Assembly (NCBI RefSeq): GCF_002368395.1
Contig: NZ_AP018254.1
Location: forward strand, 1,674,001 to 1,738,000
DNA: 64,000 nucleotides
Direction: 5' to 3'
DNA from: Calothrix sp. NIES-3974
Lineage (GTDB): Bacteria > Cyanobacteriota > Cyanobacteriia > Cyanobacteriales > Nostocaceae
Within the stretch, counting starts at the first letter, position 1. The number at the start of each line of letters is the position of its first letter. Both the position numbers and the translations under genes were made by a program. The notes under the pieces were generated by a model. The model made no database searches. It was not told the DNA's origin and saw only the letters and a list, made by a program, of their open reading frames with translations. Positions 36,306-46,246 of the stretch are shown here, piece by piece.

Positions 36306-38159
36306 ATGAAAGAGAAAAAAGCAAAAAGTATTCAAAATGCTTTGTCAGTAATGATGAGGATTTGGCAGCGTTTTTCACCACAAATTAATCAGCAAAAAGG
36401 TATATTGATTACTTCTTTTCTAGCTTTAGTTGCAGAGATATTTCTTCACCTGTTAGAACCGTGGCCATTGAAGTTTATTTTTGATTATATTCTTGTTCCT
36501 AACTTTAAAGAAAAAATCTCAGGATTTTCCCTATTTCAAGGATTAGACCCATTTACCTTAGTGGCTATTTTCGCAATTACTCTAATTATAATAACTACCC
36601 TACGTGCTTGTGCAGCCTATTTTAGTATCTATGGAATGTCCTTAGCTGCGAGTAATATTTTGACAGAAATTCGGGCAGAACTTTATAGCCACATCCAAAA
36701 TCTTTCTCTTTCCTTCCATCACCGAGTTAAAAGTGGTGATTTGATAGCTCGTGTTACTTCCGATATTTCTAAATTACGGGAAGTGATTGTGATGGCTTTA
36801 TTACCCTTAATTGCTAATTCCTGTACTATTTTTGGCATGATTGTAGTCATGTTTTGGGTGCATTGGGAATTAGCGGTGTTTGCTTTAGCCATATTTCCTA
36901 TATTCGTTTTCGCAACAGCACGGTTAACCCAAAAAATTCGAGGGGTAGTCAAATCCCAACGTCAACGGGAAGGTTTATTAGCGGATGTGACAGCAGAATC
37001 GATTGGTGCAATTAAAGTTGTGCAAGCGCTGTCCCTACAATCGATGTTAGAAGATATTTTCGCGAACCAAAATCGTCAAAGTTTCCAGGAAAGTACTAAT
37101 GCACAAAAATTAGCTGCGGGAATGGAAAGAATGGTGGAATTGTTGGTGGGGGTTGCCACAGCTTTGGTATTATGGCGAGGGGTGCATTTGGTTATGGGTA
37201 ATCATATTACTCCTGGAGACTTGCTGGTGTTTGTGAATTACTTCCGAATTGCCTTTAAACCGATGCGCTTATTAGCCAAATACGTGGGACAAATTGCTAA
37301 AGCAACCGCATCCGGCGATCGCATTCTTGATATCCTGGATACTGTACCTGATATTCAGGACACCCGTTGGTCGCGGGAGGCTCCTAGTTTTCGTGGACAC
37401 ATCCAATTTAAAAATGTCAGTTTTGCCTATACACCGGAACAAAGTATCCTGAAAAACATTAATTTTACAGTCATGCCGGGTCAGCGCGTGGCTTTGGTGG
37501 GGGCTTCCGGAGGTGGAAAGTCTACTCTGACAAGTTTACTACTGCGTTTATACGACCCAACTAGTGGCGGAATTTTTATTGATGGGCATGATTTACGAGA
37601 GTATAAATTACAATCCTTGCGTCGGCAAATTAGCGTAGTATTACAGGAAAGCGTGTTGTTCGCTGCAAGTGTGAGAGATAACATCGTCTACGGGAATTTA
37701 CATGCCTCCGATACTGAAATTGAAGCCGCAGCAAAACTAGCAAATGCCCATGATTTTATTGTACGATTGCCCCTGGGTTACGATACTATTTTAGGAGAAC
37801 GGGGAGCGACCCTTTCCGGGGGACAAAGACAACGGATTGCGATCGCTCGTGCAGCAATTCGTCAGTCTCCAATTGTGATTTTAGATGAACCGACCACTGG
37901 CTTAGACCAGGAAAACGAACATATTGTCAATCAGGCTTTGGATAGATTGACGGAGGGAAAGACGACGTTTGTGGTATCCCATAACTTGAAAGCTGTCCAG
38001 GATGCAGATTTGATAGTTTATATTGAAGCTGGGGAAATTTTAGAACAGGGTACTCACCAACAATTAATGCGGTTAGGTGGTCGATATGCGGCGATGTATG
38101 CGTTGCAATCGGTTTTGGGAAATGATGACAGGTCTGATACGTTGAGTTATATATCATAG
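36306..38159 (+). CDS. ABC exporter (fused membrane and ATPase domains, MsbA-like)
   Basis: 617 aa. Six predicted membrane helices lie in the first 330 residues (helices near 33-52, 84-103, 163-182, 188-205, 275-295). The nucleotide-binding domain has Walker A GASGGGKST (399-407), signature LSGGQ (503-507) and Walker B ILDEPT (525-530). Half-transporters of this type act as homodimers moving lipids, lipid-linked glycans or peptides outward. As last gene of the glycan cluster it plausibly exports the product. The substrate is not determinable from sequence. Confidence 0.93.
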   Translation: MKEKKAKSIQNALSVMMRIWQRFSPQINQQKGILITSFLALVAEIFLHLLEPWPLKFIFDYILVPNFKEKISGFSLFQGLDPFTLVAIFAITLIIITTLRACAAYFSIYGMSLAASNILTEIRAELYSHIQNLSLSFHHRVKSGDLIARVTSDISKLREVIVMALLPLIANSCTIFGMIVVMFWVHWELAVFALAIFPIFVFATARLTQKIRGVVKSQRQREGLLADVTAESIGAIKVVQALSLQSMLEDIFANQNRQSFQESTNAQKLAAGMERMVELLVGVATALVLWRGVHLVMGNHITPGDLLVFVNYFRIAFKPMRLLAKYVGQIAKATASGDRILDILDTVPDIQDTRWSREAPSFRGHIQFKNVSFAYTPEQSILKNINFTVMPGQRVALVGASGGGKSTLTSLLLRLYDPTSGGIFIDGHDLREYKLQSLRRQISVVLQESVLFAASVRDNIVYGNLHASDTEIEAAAKLANAHDFIVRLPLGYDTILGERGATLSGGQRQRIAIARAAIRQSPIVILDEPTTGLDQENEHIVNQALDRLTEGKTTFVVSHNLKAVQDADLIVYIEAGEILEQGTHQQLMRLGGRYAAMYALQSVLGNDDRSDTLSYIS

Positions 38160-39195
38160 CCTGAATTGCTCACAAATCCCTCAAACTTATGGGGAGTAGG
38201 GAATAGACAGCCTTACCCTTAATTTGTGAAAAATGCAGAATAGGTAATTCTGGAGACATCGCCATGCGATGTCTCTACTGGTTTTGTGATGTTATGAATA
38301 GCTGGAAAAATTACTAATTAATTCTGGATTAATCACGTTTGACGAAAATTTTGACACATTTTCTGACCCTGCTCCCCGTCAGGTATCAAATCCAAAGTAA
38401 AACGGTATAACGTGAGTATTCCTACTGGGAAGTTTGCGACGATGAGTCATTAAAGTCTGAAACCCACCCAGGATTATTTGTGGGAAATAAAAGTTTTTAA
38501 AAACCTCCTTGTCTAAACCTGGAATCAGCCAGTTATTGAGTATGTTCTCAACTAAACTTATACCATTTCACGAAAATTTTGATACATTTTCTCCCCCTGC
38601 ATCCCCTGCTCTCCTAAATGTATAAACTTCAAAGTAAAACGGTATTAGAGGTTGCTTTTAACCTGAAATTCCACAATCACTGATTCACAAGGATTATATC
38701 CCTAGGTAGAGCATATTTATCGCTTTGAACTTCCTTGGAGATATCTAAATTTTGCCGTAAGGGCGATGTTTTCACTGTGAATCTTATTTTATAAATAAAG
38801 CTATTACAGCAGCTTTAGCAGTGTCAGGGAATCAGCTACTACACAATTAATTCATACTCTTTGATGGGGTTGTTTGTTGAGAGTGAGTTGGCGACTATCA
38901 GCAGTACATTACAGTCAAATTGCGATGAATATGTGTTGGGCAGAAAAAGTTTATAAATAGGTGTTTTATAACCTTTTATTGGACTCATTGTATCTGGAAG
39001 TCTGGAAGCTGTAAATGTAAATAATTGATTGCCAGGTTTAAAATTAGTTTTTGAGCTTTGCTATCAATTCACGATAAATTTCCCGATGAATTAACTATCA
39101 AAGATTCGTTTTTGCAAGTTAATGACAACAGGAGTAACACTCCAACAAATCAACAAAAAATCTATCTGTCGTTCAATTGTGGAGAAGAATTAATC
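38160..39195. other. 1-kb repeat-rich gap
   Basis: No gene. It holds a GAGACATCGC/GCGATGTCTC palindrome (38253-38275). Two copies of a roughly 75-bp element run from ACGAAAATTTTGA to CAAAGTAAAACGGTAT (about 38341-38408 and 38576-38646). Between them is one copy of a 110-bp element ending AGTTTTTAAAAACCTCC (about 38405-38512) that also occurs near 44578-44885 and, inverted, 48945-49055. The last 200 bp before 39196 look like ordinary upstream DNA. Confidence 0.7.
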
Positions 39196-39555
39196 ATGAA
39201 CTTCCGTCGTTTATTCGCAACCATCACTCGTTCCGTAACTGCGATCGCTCTTTGCCTGACTTTAGCATTCTCCCACGCTTCACCATCCCTAGCGGTCTCT
39301 AGCTACGGTAGCAGCAACAGCGCTAAAACTGAAGCTACAGACCAATTAACTGGTATTCAAAAGCAAACCGATCGAGTAGCTGCTTCTGCACCCCTTAACC
39401 GTGAACAAACCCAAGCTCGGTCACAAAAAGGTTTAAATGAAGTTCAAGCTGATGCTGACAAAGATAAAATGTATCGTCCCAGCAACTCCCAGGATGCAAC
39501 TACTGTGAAGGAGCAAGTTGAAGACTTCTTGGGTAATATTACTGGTGGTAACTAG
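39196..39555 (+). CDS. Small exported protein (119 aa)
   Basis: ATG 39196, with GGAG eleven bases upstream, starts a signal peptide (MNFRRLFATITRSVTAIALC, cleavage after SLA). The frame is open 138 bases further but that part is unlike protein. The mature region is about 85 residues, hydrophilic and helical (TGIQKQTDRVAASAPLNREQ; RSQKGLNEVQADADKDKMYR; VKEQVEDFLGNI). It resembles small cyanobacterial proteins that I remember being labelled low-temperature-induced; that identification is weak. Probably periplasmic. Confidence 0.75.
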   Translation: MNFRRLFATITRSVTAIALCLTLAFSHASPSLAVSSYGSSNSAKTEATDQLTGIQKQTDRVAASAPLNREQTQARSQKGLNEVQADADKDKMYRPSNSQDATTVKEQVEDFLGNITGGN

Positions 39556-39767
39556 TATTTGACCACATGAATTTGGATGGGTGAAAAAAAGCACGTAGTG
39601 GCGCTCTAGCGCTTGATATTAACCCTTTTTCCAGCCCAGAGCTACTTGAATTCCCCATCCATTAATGCATTAGACCACATAGTATCGGCTTGTAAGTCGG
39701 GTTTTTCCAAAAATCTTGAAAGTGAAAAAGCCCGACTTACTTCTCAAGGGTTTTCAGTTAGACCTCC

Positions 39768-40199
39768 TTATAACTCTTTTATTCGTCTGTTGATTTCTTC
39801 CATTGAAACGTCTTCCTGATGGGTCGCAATCCACCAACAATTCCCTGTCGGGTCTTTCACTCCCCCTGCTCTATCTCCATAGAATTCATCCTTTGGTTCC
39901 ATGACTGAAGTCGCACCAGCTGCGATCGCACGCTTATAGGTTGCATCCGCATTCTCCACATACAGGTGAATCATACTTGGCATTGCCAGACAATCCTCCC
40001 TAGCTTCACCAATCATAATGAAGGAATCGCCAATTTTCACCTCTGCGTGCATAATGCCACCATCGGGATGCATAACACGACAGGTTTCCTTGGCTGCAAA
40101 TCCAGAACAAAGAAACTCGATTAGGCTTTCTGCTCCTTTGACGATGAGATAAGGTGTCGCAGTATGATATCCTGGGGGTATTGGTTGTATAGTAGCCAT
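39768..40199 (-). CDS. VOC-fold (glyoxalase/PhnB-like) protein
   Basis: 143 aa with two beta-alpha-beta-beta-beta halves. It begins MATIQPIPPGYHTATPYLIV and carries HPDGGIMHAEVKIGDSFIMI, IHLYVENADATYKRAIAAGA and DEFYGDRAGGVKDPTGNCWW. This pattern matches the PhnB-like branch of the vicinal-oxygen-chelate superfamily, whose members bind metals or small ligands and include resistance and isomerase enzymes. No specific substrate can be given. Stands alone. Confidence 0.9.
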   Translation of the reverse strand: MATIQPIPPGYHTATPYLIVKGAESLIEFLCSGFAAKETCRVMHPDGGIMHAEVKIGDSFIMIGEAREDCLAMPSMIHLYVENADATYKRAIAAGATSVMEPKDEFYGDRAGGVKDPTGNCWWIATHQEDVSMEEINRRIKEL

Positions 40200-40661
40200 T
40201 TCTTTGTTTATCTAATAGAACAAATGTATTGTATAGACATTGATTAAAATTGTCCACATAGTAAACAGGGCAAAATTTGCAGAAAATAATCGAATATAGG
40301 GTTTAAATAGATAATTGCATTTATATACTTGTTCGCACAGGATTTTATGGGGATTTATATAGAATCTGGAACTTGAAAGAGGTAGCATTGCCAGCTTTCT
40401 AGAGTGGTTTAGGTTTGAATACAAAATGTAAACAATTACAACTCATGCCCAAATTTAGTAATCCCCCAATCAAATTCCTACTATTCGACCACATTAATTT
40501 TGATGGCTGAAAATTAGGGTGCTAAATATTTTCCAATTAATGCTTCCGGATTGCTATATTTACGATATTGATCAAAATCAACTGAGCATCATGGCTTGTA
40601 AAAATTCTTGCCTGTCAAGTAAACTATTCACAGTTTACACAGCAACTAAGCATCTGCACCC
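40200..40661. other. Gap before argB with a fragment of the 167-bp element
   Basis: About 40413-40462 reads, inverted, the left part of the 22082 element (AAATTTGGGCATGAG... then GTTTACATTTTGTATTCAAA). No ORF is supported. The argB promoter should lie in the last 150 bp. Confidence 0.6.
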
Positions 40662-41552
40662 ATGACTGCTAACGACACAGAATATATCCGTCAAACAGAA
40701 GCTACCCGCGTCAAAGTTCTTAGTGAAGCCTTACCCTACATTCAGCAATTTGCTGGTCGAACCGTGGTGGTTAAATATGGAGGAGCTGCGATGAAAGATA
40801 GCACCCTCAAAGACCAGGTAATTCGGGATATTGTCTTTCTTTCCTGTGTCGGATTGCGTCCGATTGTGGTTCACGGTGGAGGTCCGGAAATCAACAGCTG
40901 GTTGGATAAATTGGGAATTGCTGCACAATTTAAAAACGGTTTACGGGTAACTGACGCACCCACGATGGATGTGGTGGAAATGGTGTTGGTGGGAAGGGTA
41001 AATAAGGAAATTGTCTCCCTGATCAATCAAGCTGGTGGTCAAGCGGTGGGGTTGTGTGGAAAAGATGGCAACCTGATTAAAGCACGTCCCCACGGTGAGG
41101 AAGGAATTGGGTTTGTCGGGGAGGTTTGTGGTGTGGATACCAAAATCCTTACCACCTTAGTGGAAAGTGGTTATATCCCCATCGTTTCCAGCGTTGCAGC
41201 CGATGAACATGGTCAAGCTTACAATATTAATGCTGATATTGTCGCTGGTGAAATTGCCGCAGCTTTGGGTGCGGAAAAATTGATCCTGTTAACCGATACA
41301 CGGGGAATTCTCAAAGATTATCACAACCCGGAAACCCTGATTCCCAAAATTGATATCCCCCAAGCACGGGATTTAATTGCTACCGGTGTTGTCGCTGGAG
41401 GAATGATTCCCAAAGTCAATTGTTGTGTGCGATCGCTAGCTCAAGGTGTTCGCGCAGCGCATATTATCGATGGTCGTATTCCCCACGCTCTGTTACTGGA
41501 AATTTTCACCGATGTGGGTATTGGTACCATGATTGTGGGTTCGGTTTTTTAA
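40662..41552 (+). CDS. argB: Acetylglutamate kinase
   Basis: 296 aa, full length. It phosphorylates N-acetylglutamate in arginine synthesis, the controlled step that in cyanobacteria is regulated by arginine and by the PII protein GlnB. Motifs: [11 protein letters not shown] (phosphate-binding), [48 protein letters not shown] and [20 protein letters not shown]. The extended N-terminal helix ([20 protein letters not shown]) is that of the arginine-sensitive hexameric type. Not in an operon with other arg genes. Confidence 0.97.
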   Translation: MTANDTEYIRQTEATRVKVLSEALPYIQQFAGRTVVVKYGGAAMKDSTLKDQVIRDIVFLSCVGLRPIVVHGGGPEINSWLDKLGIAAQFKNGLRVTDAPTMDVVEMVLVGRVNKEIVSLINQAGGQAVGLCGKDGNLIKARPHGEEGIGFVGEVCGVDTKILTTLVESGYIPIVSSVAADEHGQAYNINADIVAGEIAAALGAEKLILLTDTRGILKDYHNPETLIPKIDIPQARDLIATGVVAGGMIPKVNCCVRSLAQGVRAAHIIDGRIPHALLLEIFTDVGIGTMIVGSVF

Positions 41553-41646
41553 AACCTCCCTGGAAATAGGGAGTCCGCAGTAGAGACGACCCGGTGGGTC
41601 GTCTGGTGGGTCATCTGGTGGGTCGTCTCCAGGGGAGTATTGAACC

Positions 41647-42081
41647 CTATCGGGGGACAATAATTACCCGCGAATTACTCCGGAAGGGGACGCGGTGATG
41701 CCATGAATCATTTGTTAAGATTGGTTTGATAATCACCGTGGAATTACGGGAGTGGGGATAGATAAATACGGGTCGGGTTCTCGTAAATTGACTTCTTTCT
41801 ACTCTTCGATAGGGTTGGTGGATTGGGTGGTTGACATGGGGATAGGAATAAAAATGGCGTATCGAACCCCCTGCGTAGTTGGGACTGGAAACTGTGGTAG
41901 AACGGAATTGAATTGAGGGGTGGGAATTGTAGTAAATTACACTGCTTTTTGTGTCTGTGGGAATGGTTTGGGTATAACCACCGTGTTCAATGATAATCGT
42001 GGTTTGGGCAGAAGCTGGTGATAAGGTAAATAAGCCAGCGATCGCACTGAGGGTAATTAAACCAGGTTGTAAGGTTTTCAT
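41647..42081 (-). CDS. Small exported His/Ser/Pro-rich protein (144 aa)
   Basis: ATG 42081 starts a signal peptide (MKTLQPGLITLSAIAGLFTL...ASAQ). The mature part is rich in His, Ser, Tyr and Pro (IEHGGYTQTIP; YYNSHPSIQFRS; HFYSYPHVNHPIHQPY). No known domain. Similar low-complexity exported proteins are common in this phylum. Converges with argB. Function unknown. Confidence 0.7.
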   Translation of the reverse strand: MKTLQPGLITLSAIAGLFTLSPASAQTTIIIEHGGYTQTIPTDTKSSVIYYNSHPSIQFRSTTVSSPNYAGGSIRHFYSYPHVNHPIHQPYRRVERSQFTRTRPVFIYPHSRNSTVIIKPILTNDSWHHRVPFRSNSRVIIVPR

Positions 42082-42479
42082 GAATCTAGGGTGTGGATGG
42101 GGTTTTATCAGTATCAATACTGAAGCAAAGGGGGAAAATTGCCTTCGCTCTGTTTTTGCTGGTTTGTAAACTGAGGATTTTACGGAATTATCTACTTAAA
42201 TATAAATATAGAAGGTTTATTTGTGGGGTAAAGCTAATTCACAAAAAATTTAAACTAGAGGGATAGGAGACAGGAGTCAAATTACCAGAAATACCTTTGA
42301 ATATGTCGATAGTATTCAGGAATTACGCACCCGCGACGAGAAATTAGGTGTTTGGGATTCTCACGACCCTACGATCGATCTGCTACGCAAAGAAGTGCAA
42401 TGACGCTGTTTACGTTGTCCTTGCGTAAGTCCTGGTATCGTCTCTACTTCCTGATTTGAAAACTAAACCGGATTCCCCT
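42082..42479. other. Gap with a dispersed repeat (42325-42437)
   Basis: The second copy of the 20651-20797 repeat family lies here, ending about 40 bp before the TPR gene. The rest is AT-rich with no gene. Confidence 0.6.
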
Positions 42480-43037
42480 ATGAGTAACGAAGGATTAGAA
42501 ATTGCGACGAAATTTTACCAAAATGGCAAAACAGCCTTTGAATGTGGTAAATATCGCCAAGCAGTGGATGAATTGGAAAAAGCCGTGGCTTTGTTGGTAA
42601 AGAATACGAAATTCGGAGGTGAGGTACAAATTTGGCTCGCAACAGCCTATGAAGCATCGGGAAGAAACTCTGATGCGATCGCATTATGTGAACAATTGAA
42701 ACGACATCCCCACGGGGAGGTGAACCAACAAGCAAAACGTTTACAATACATTTGGCAAGCTCCTAAGCTTCAACGTCCCCAGGAATGGATGACAAAAATC
42801 CCTGATTTTGCTGGTTTAGATGAAAATGATGCCACTGTCAAATTTTCCGCACACAAAGCGAAATCGCCAATTTCCCAGTCAATCCAACCACCCGAACCAG
42901 AGGATTTGACTTCAATCAATGACCACGAAAACCGTTTTTTGATTTTGGCACTAATTGCGATCGCGCTGATGGTTTTATATTTGGGTATGGGAAGTGGGTT
43001 GCGGTTTCCCGAATTTTTTTTCACAGGAAACGGCTAA
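42480..43037 (+). CDS. TPR protein with C-terminal membrane anchor (185 aa)
   Basis: ATG 42480 (a TTG 24 bases upstream is less likely). Residues 5-90 form two or three tetratricopeptide units (GLEIATKFYQNGKTAFECGK; YRQAVDELEKAVALL; AYEASGRNSDAIALCEQL). A Pro-rich linker follows, then one hydrophobic helix (FLILALIAIALMVLYLGMG, about 157-175) close to the C-terminus. Probably a tail-anchored scaffold in the inner or thylakoid membrane. A conserved cyanobacterial type to my recollection; no function known. The DUF3153 gene follows. Confidence 0.75.
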   Translation: MSNEGLEIATKFYQNGKTAFECGKYRQAVDELEKAVALLVKNTKFGGEVQIWLATAYEASGRNSDAIALCEQLKRHPHGEVNQQAKRLQYIWQAPKLQRPQEWMTKIPDFAGLDENDATVKFSAHKAKSPISQSIQPPEPEDLTSINDHENRFLILALIAIALMVLYLGMGSGLRFPEFFFTGNG

Positions 43038-43187
43038 TATCCTCAATTGGATTTGAGATTACCCTGCGATCGATCCGCTCACGTGGATTATAGTTTGATT
43101 TTTTCTCGCTGACTTACCTTAAAACTCAGATATATATAATTATAATTCCTCCCGTATCCTCTCTCCTATCTCCGATTAGAAATTCCC

Positions 43188-44027
43188 ATGAGATTAACAA
43201 AAGTAGTAGCCCTGATAAAATTACTTTGGCAAAGTTTGATCCGTCGGCGTTTAGTTGTGTTGATAGCCGCGATCGCAATGCTATTATCTGGTTGTGTTGA
43301 GTACGATGTTGGTGTCAAATTTGACGGTGCAAACCGAGGTGAATTTGTGCAACATATTCGTCTAGGGGAAAAATTGACCAGCTTTAGCAGCGAACCAGTC
43401 TATGAATGGCTAAATAGTATTGAGCGTCGTACCCGTCAATTGGAAGGGAAAAGCCAAAGGATTTCTCAATCGGAATTAATTGCGACAATACCCTTTAATA
43501 GTGGTCAAGAATTACAAACTAAATTTAATCAGTTTTTCCATCCCCAGGAAACTGTGAAAAACCAAAATCCCGAATCGGAGCAAGATTTACCGAAAATCGA
43601 ATCGAATTTACTCCTATTTCAAAACAATTTTCTCTTGCTTGTACGTAATCGATTAATTTATGATTTAGACTTGCGATCGCTGGCTTTAATTTCCAGTAAC
43701 GGTAATACCCTCACCAATACCAGCGCCATTCTCGATTTAGACTTTAGCCTGAAAACCCCCTGGGGAGCGAAAAATATCCCCAGCAACGAAAATGCGATCG
43801 CTCCAGAACAAAACGGGAAAAAATTAGTTTGGCATCTAGTTCCCGGTACCCTCAACCATATAGAAGTCGTATTTTGGCTTCCCAATGGTTTAGGTATCGG
43901 CGGATTATTCATCCTGATTTTCGTTGCAACTGGCTATTATTTACGCTACTTTTACTTACCCAATCCCTTCCTACAAGACACCCAAACCGATACCACTCCC
44001 CAAACCACCACTGCTGTGATTGAATAA
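43188..44027 (+). CDS. DUF3153 lipoprotein
   Basis: 279 aa. N-terminal signal with lipobox LLSGC (Cys about 36), then YDVGVKFDGANRGEFVQHIR, the start of the DUF3153 domain typical of cyanobacteria and plastids. A beta-rich domain runs to about 235, then a C-terminal membrane helix (GIGGLFILIFVATGYYLRYF) and a short tail. Two membrane attachments suggest an envelope or thylakoid lumen protein. Function is unknown. Its stop codon directly abuts the stop of the converging gene. Confidence 0.85.
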   Translation: MRLTKVVALIKLLWQSLIRRRLVVLIAAIAMLLSGCVEYDVGVKFDGANRGEFVQHIRLGEKLTSFSSEPVYEWLNSIERRTRQLEGKSQRISQSELIATIPFNSGQELQTKFNQFFHPQETVKNQNPESEQDLPKIESNLLLFQNNFLLLVRNRLIYDLDLRSLALISSNGNTLTNTSAILDLDFSLKTPWGAKNIPSNENAIAPEQNGKKLVWHLVPGTLNHIEVVFWLPNGLGIGGLFILIFVATGYYLRYFYLPNPFLQDTQTDTTPQTTTAVIE

Positions 44028-44375
44028 CTACTGAGCAGGACATTCCACCGACTGACCTTGAACAATGTAGTTAGTATTAGTAATTTTGATGCGATTGCGT
44101 CTGCCAATATTAGTTGCAGTAATTGTATTATTTGTCATATTTCCCTGGGTTTGATTAGTCGAATTCGGGGATTGACAAAGTATTTTTTTTGCCCGTCTTT
44201 GAGATTGAATTACATAGGTTCGATTGATAACACGGATGCGATTTCCCTTACCAACATTAGTCGCATTAATATTATTAGTACCGGAATTTCCTTGGGTTTG
44301 ATTTTCCGCGAAGACTGGGGATGTAATCATAGTTATGGCAGTAATTAAACCCAGAGCTAAATATCGATTGAACAT
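44028..44375 (-). CDS. Small exported protein with an internal duplication (115 aa)
   Basis: Signal peptide MFNRYLALGLITAITMITSP...FA. The mature part holds two related blocks of about 35 residues: QTQGNSGTNNINATNVGKGN followed by RIRVINRTYVIQSQ, and QTQGNMTNNTITATNIGRRN followed by RIKITNTNYIVQGQ. The Asn-rich beta-strand look recalls curlin-like or parallel-beta repeats, but the match is too short to assign. Zero-base gap to the converging DUF3153 gene. Confidence 0.72.
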   Translation of the reverse strand: MFNRYLALGLITAITMITSPVFAENQTQGNSGTNNINATNVGKGNRIRVINRTYVIQSQRRAKKILCQSPNSTNQTQGNMTNNTITATNIGRRNRIKITNTNYIVQGQSVECPAQ

Positions 44376-44955
44376 TTTTATATCCCTTTATTTACTCATC
44401 AGTTAATCGTGTAAAAACAGAACCTTTCTGTTTGATAATTTGAGCTACAAACTGATTCAGGGTAATTCCAGATACTTAAAATCACTAATTTGAAAGTGAG
44501 TCGGGAGTGGGGAGTAGGGAGTCAGGGAAAAATCACTTTCATCGGTTAGTCAGATGGTAAATAGTACTCGACCACATTAATACAACGTGAGTACTCCTTC
44601 GCAGAGAGCTATCTACGATGAGTTATAAACCCGGATTTCTCACAAGTAATGTAATATCGTTTACGCGAATGCTTGCTACATATCAGGGCTGTAACCGTTG
44701 ATTATTCTAGTTGCATTTATTGCAAAGTACAAGAGAATTGATATAATTTATAAGTATTGAGTGACGAATAAATTTTCCTTCTACTCCCTGTAAGCTTGAG
44801 GAATTTGTGAGAAATACAGGATAAAGCCTGAAACTCTTGTCCAGCATAATTCGTAGGAAGTGGAAGTTTCTAAAAACCTCCTAGTGGTCTGTCCCATCAA
44901 TTCCCTTTTCCTGTATCCTGGATTCTGATGACCGTATTCTAACTATCCGCAGATC
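44376..44955. other. Gap with one repeat inserted into another
   Basis: Positions about 44578-44640 and 44825-44885 are the two halves of the element seen intact at 38405-38512. The intervening roughly 190 bp begins GGATTTCTCACAA and ends TTGTGAGAAATAC, an inverted pair. Inside it, 44651-44760 matches a stretch near 55027-55137. No gene. Confidence 0.7.
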
Positions 44956-46206
44956 ATGGGTTACTACATTGCACCTCGTTTTCTCGATAAACTGGCTGTT
45001 CATATTACGAAAAACTTTTTAAATATACCCGGTGTGCGTGTTCCTTTGATTTTAGGTATCCACGGACGTAAAGGTGAAGGAAAATCCTTCCAATGTGAAC
45101 TGGTATTTGAACGGATGGGGGTTGAATGTACCTTAATTTCCGGGGGTGAATTGGAAAGTCCCGATGCTGGAGACCCTGCGCGATTGATTCGTCTGCGTTA
45201 TCGGGAAACTGCGGAGTTAATTAAAGTACGTGGTAAAATGTGTGTACTGATGATTAATGATATCGATGCGGGTGCGGGAAGATTTGATGAAGGAACCCAG
45301 TATACAGTAAATACCCAGTTGGTAAATGCCACCCTGATGAATATTGCCGATAATCCTACCGACGTGCAATTACCTGGTAGCTACGATGCCAATCCCATCC
45401 GTCGCGTTCCCATTATCGTCACAGGTAACGATTTTTCTACCCTGTATGCACCTTTGATTCGGGATGGACGGATGGAAAAATTCTATTGGCAACCCAACCG
45501 GGATGATAAAGTGGGGATTGTGGAGGGGATTTTCGCTGAAGATGGTTTATCACGACGGGAAGTGGAACAATTTGTCGATACCTTCCTAGACCAATCCATC
45601 GACTTTTTTAGTGCTTTGCGATCGCGGATTTACGATGAACAAATTCGCCAGTTTATCTATGATATCGGTTTGGAAAATGTCTCCCAACGGATCGTCAACA
45701 GTACCGAAGCACCACCCCAATTTAGAAAACCTGATTTTAGTTTGTCCCATCTCATCGAAATGGGTAACTTGATGGTAAGTGAACAAAAACGGGTTAGCGA
45801 ATCCAATCTGGTTGATGCATACAATCGCGGTTTATATTCCCGCAAACCAAATAACTCCCCAGCAACACCCAATTCCCCAGAAAAGACAACGATATACCAG
45901 ATTAACTACGCTGACCAACCATCCCCAGGAAACGGGAAAAAACCAATTAACCCAGAAGTGCGATCGCGAATTGAGCAAATTTTTGCCCAGGGTTATAAAA
46001 TTGGCATTGAACACGCGGATTCCCGTCGCTTCCGTACCGGTGCTTGGCATAGTTGTCAAACAGGTAATATTACTAGTCCCAATGAAGCGATTAATACTAT
46101 TGAATCCTGTTTGGCTGATTACGCAGACGAATATGTGCGTTTAGTGGGAATCGACCCAAAAGCTAAACGTCGTGTGATGGAAACGATTATTCAGCGACCA
46201 AATTAG
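44956..46206 (+). CDS. rca: Rubisco activase with small-subunit-like C-terminal domain
   Basis: 416 aa. AAA+ part: Walker A GIHGRKGEGKS (34-44), Walker B VLMINDID (97-104), the hallmark SGGELESPDAGDPARLIRLR, and VTGNDFSTLYAPLIRDGRME. After a Pro/Asn-rich linker (about 290-325) comes a domain resembling RbcS: INPEVRSRIEQIFAQGYKIG, RTGAWHSCQTG and EYVRLVGIDPKAKRRVMETI. This SSU-like module binds Rubisco in carboxysomes. The protein removes inhibitory sugar phosphates from, or organises, Rubisco. The rbcL/rbcX/rbcS genes are not in this window. Confidence 0.95.
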   Translation: MGYYIAPRFLDKLAVHITKNFLNIPGVRVPLILGIHGRKGEGKSFQCELVFERMGVECTLISGGELESPDAGDPARLIRLRYRETAELIKVRGKMCVLMINDIDAGAGRFDEGTQYTVNTQLVNATLMNIADNPTDVQLPGSYDANPIRRVPIIVTGNDFSTLYAPLIRDGRMEKFYWQPNRDDKVGIVEGIFAEDGLSRREVEQFVDTFLDQSIDFFSALRSRIYDEQIRQFIYDIGLENVSQRIVNSTEAPPQFRKPDFSLSHLIEMGNLMVSEQKRVSESNLVDAYNRGLYSRKPNNSPATPNSPEKTTIYQINYADQPSPGNGKKPINPEVRSRIEQIFAQGYKIGIEHADSRRFRTGAWHSCQTGNITSPNEAINTIESCLADYADEYVRLVGIDPKAKRRVMETIIQRPN

Positions 46207-46246
46207 ATATTTAATGTGTTCACGGTTAGCAGTTAACCGATTCCTT

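Noticed and set aside
39058-39195. N-terminal extension of the 119-aa exported protein
   Set aside because: The extension would put 46 residues before a clear signal peptide; GGAG before ATG 39196 supports the shorter form.
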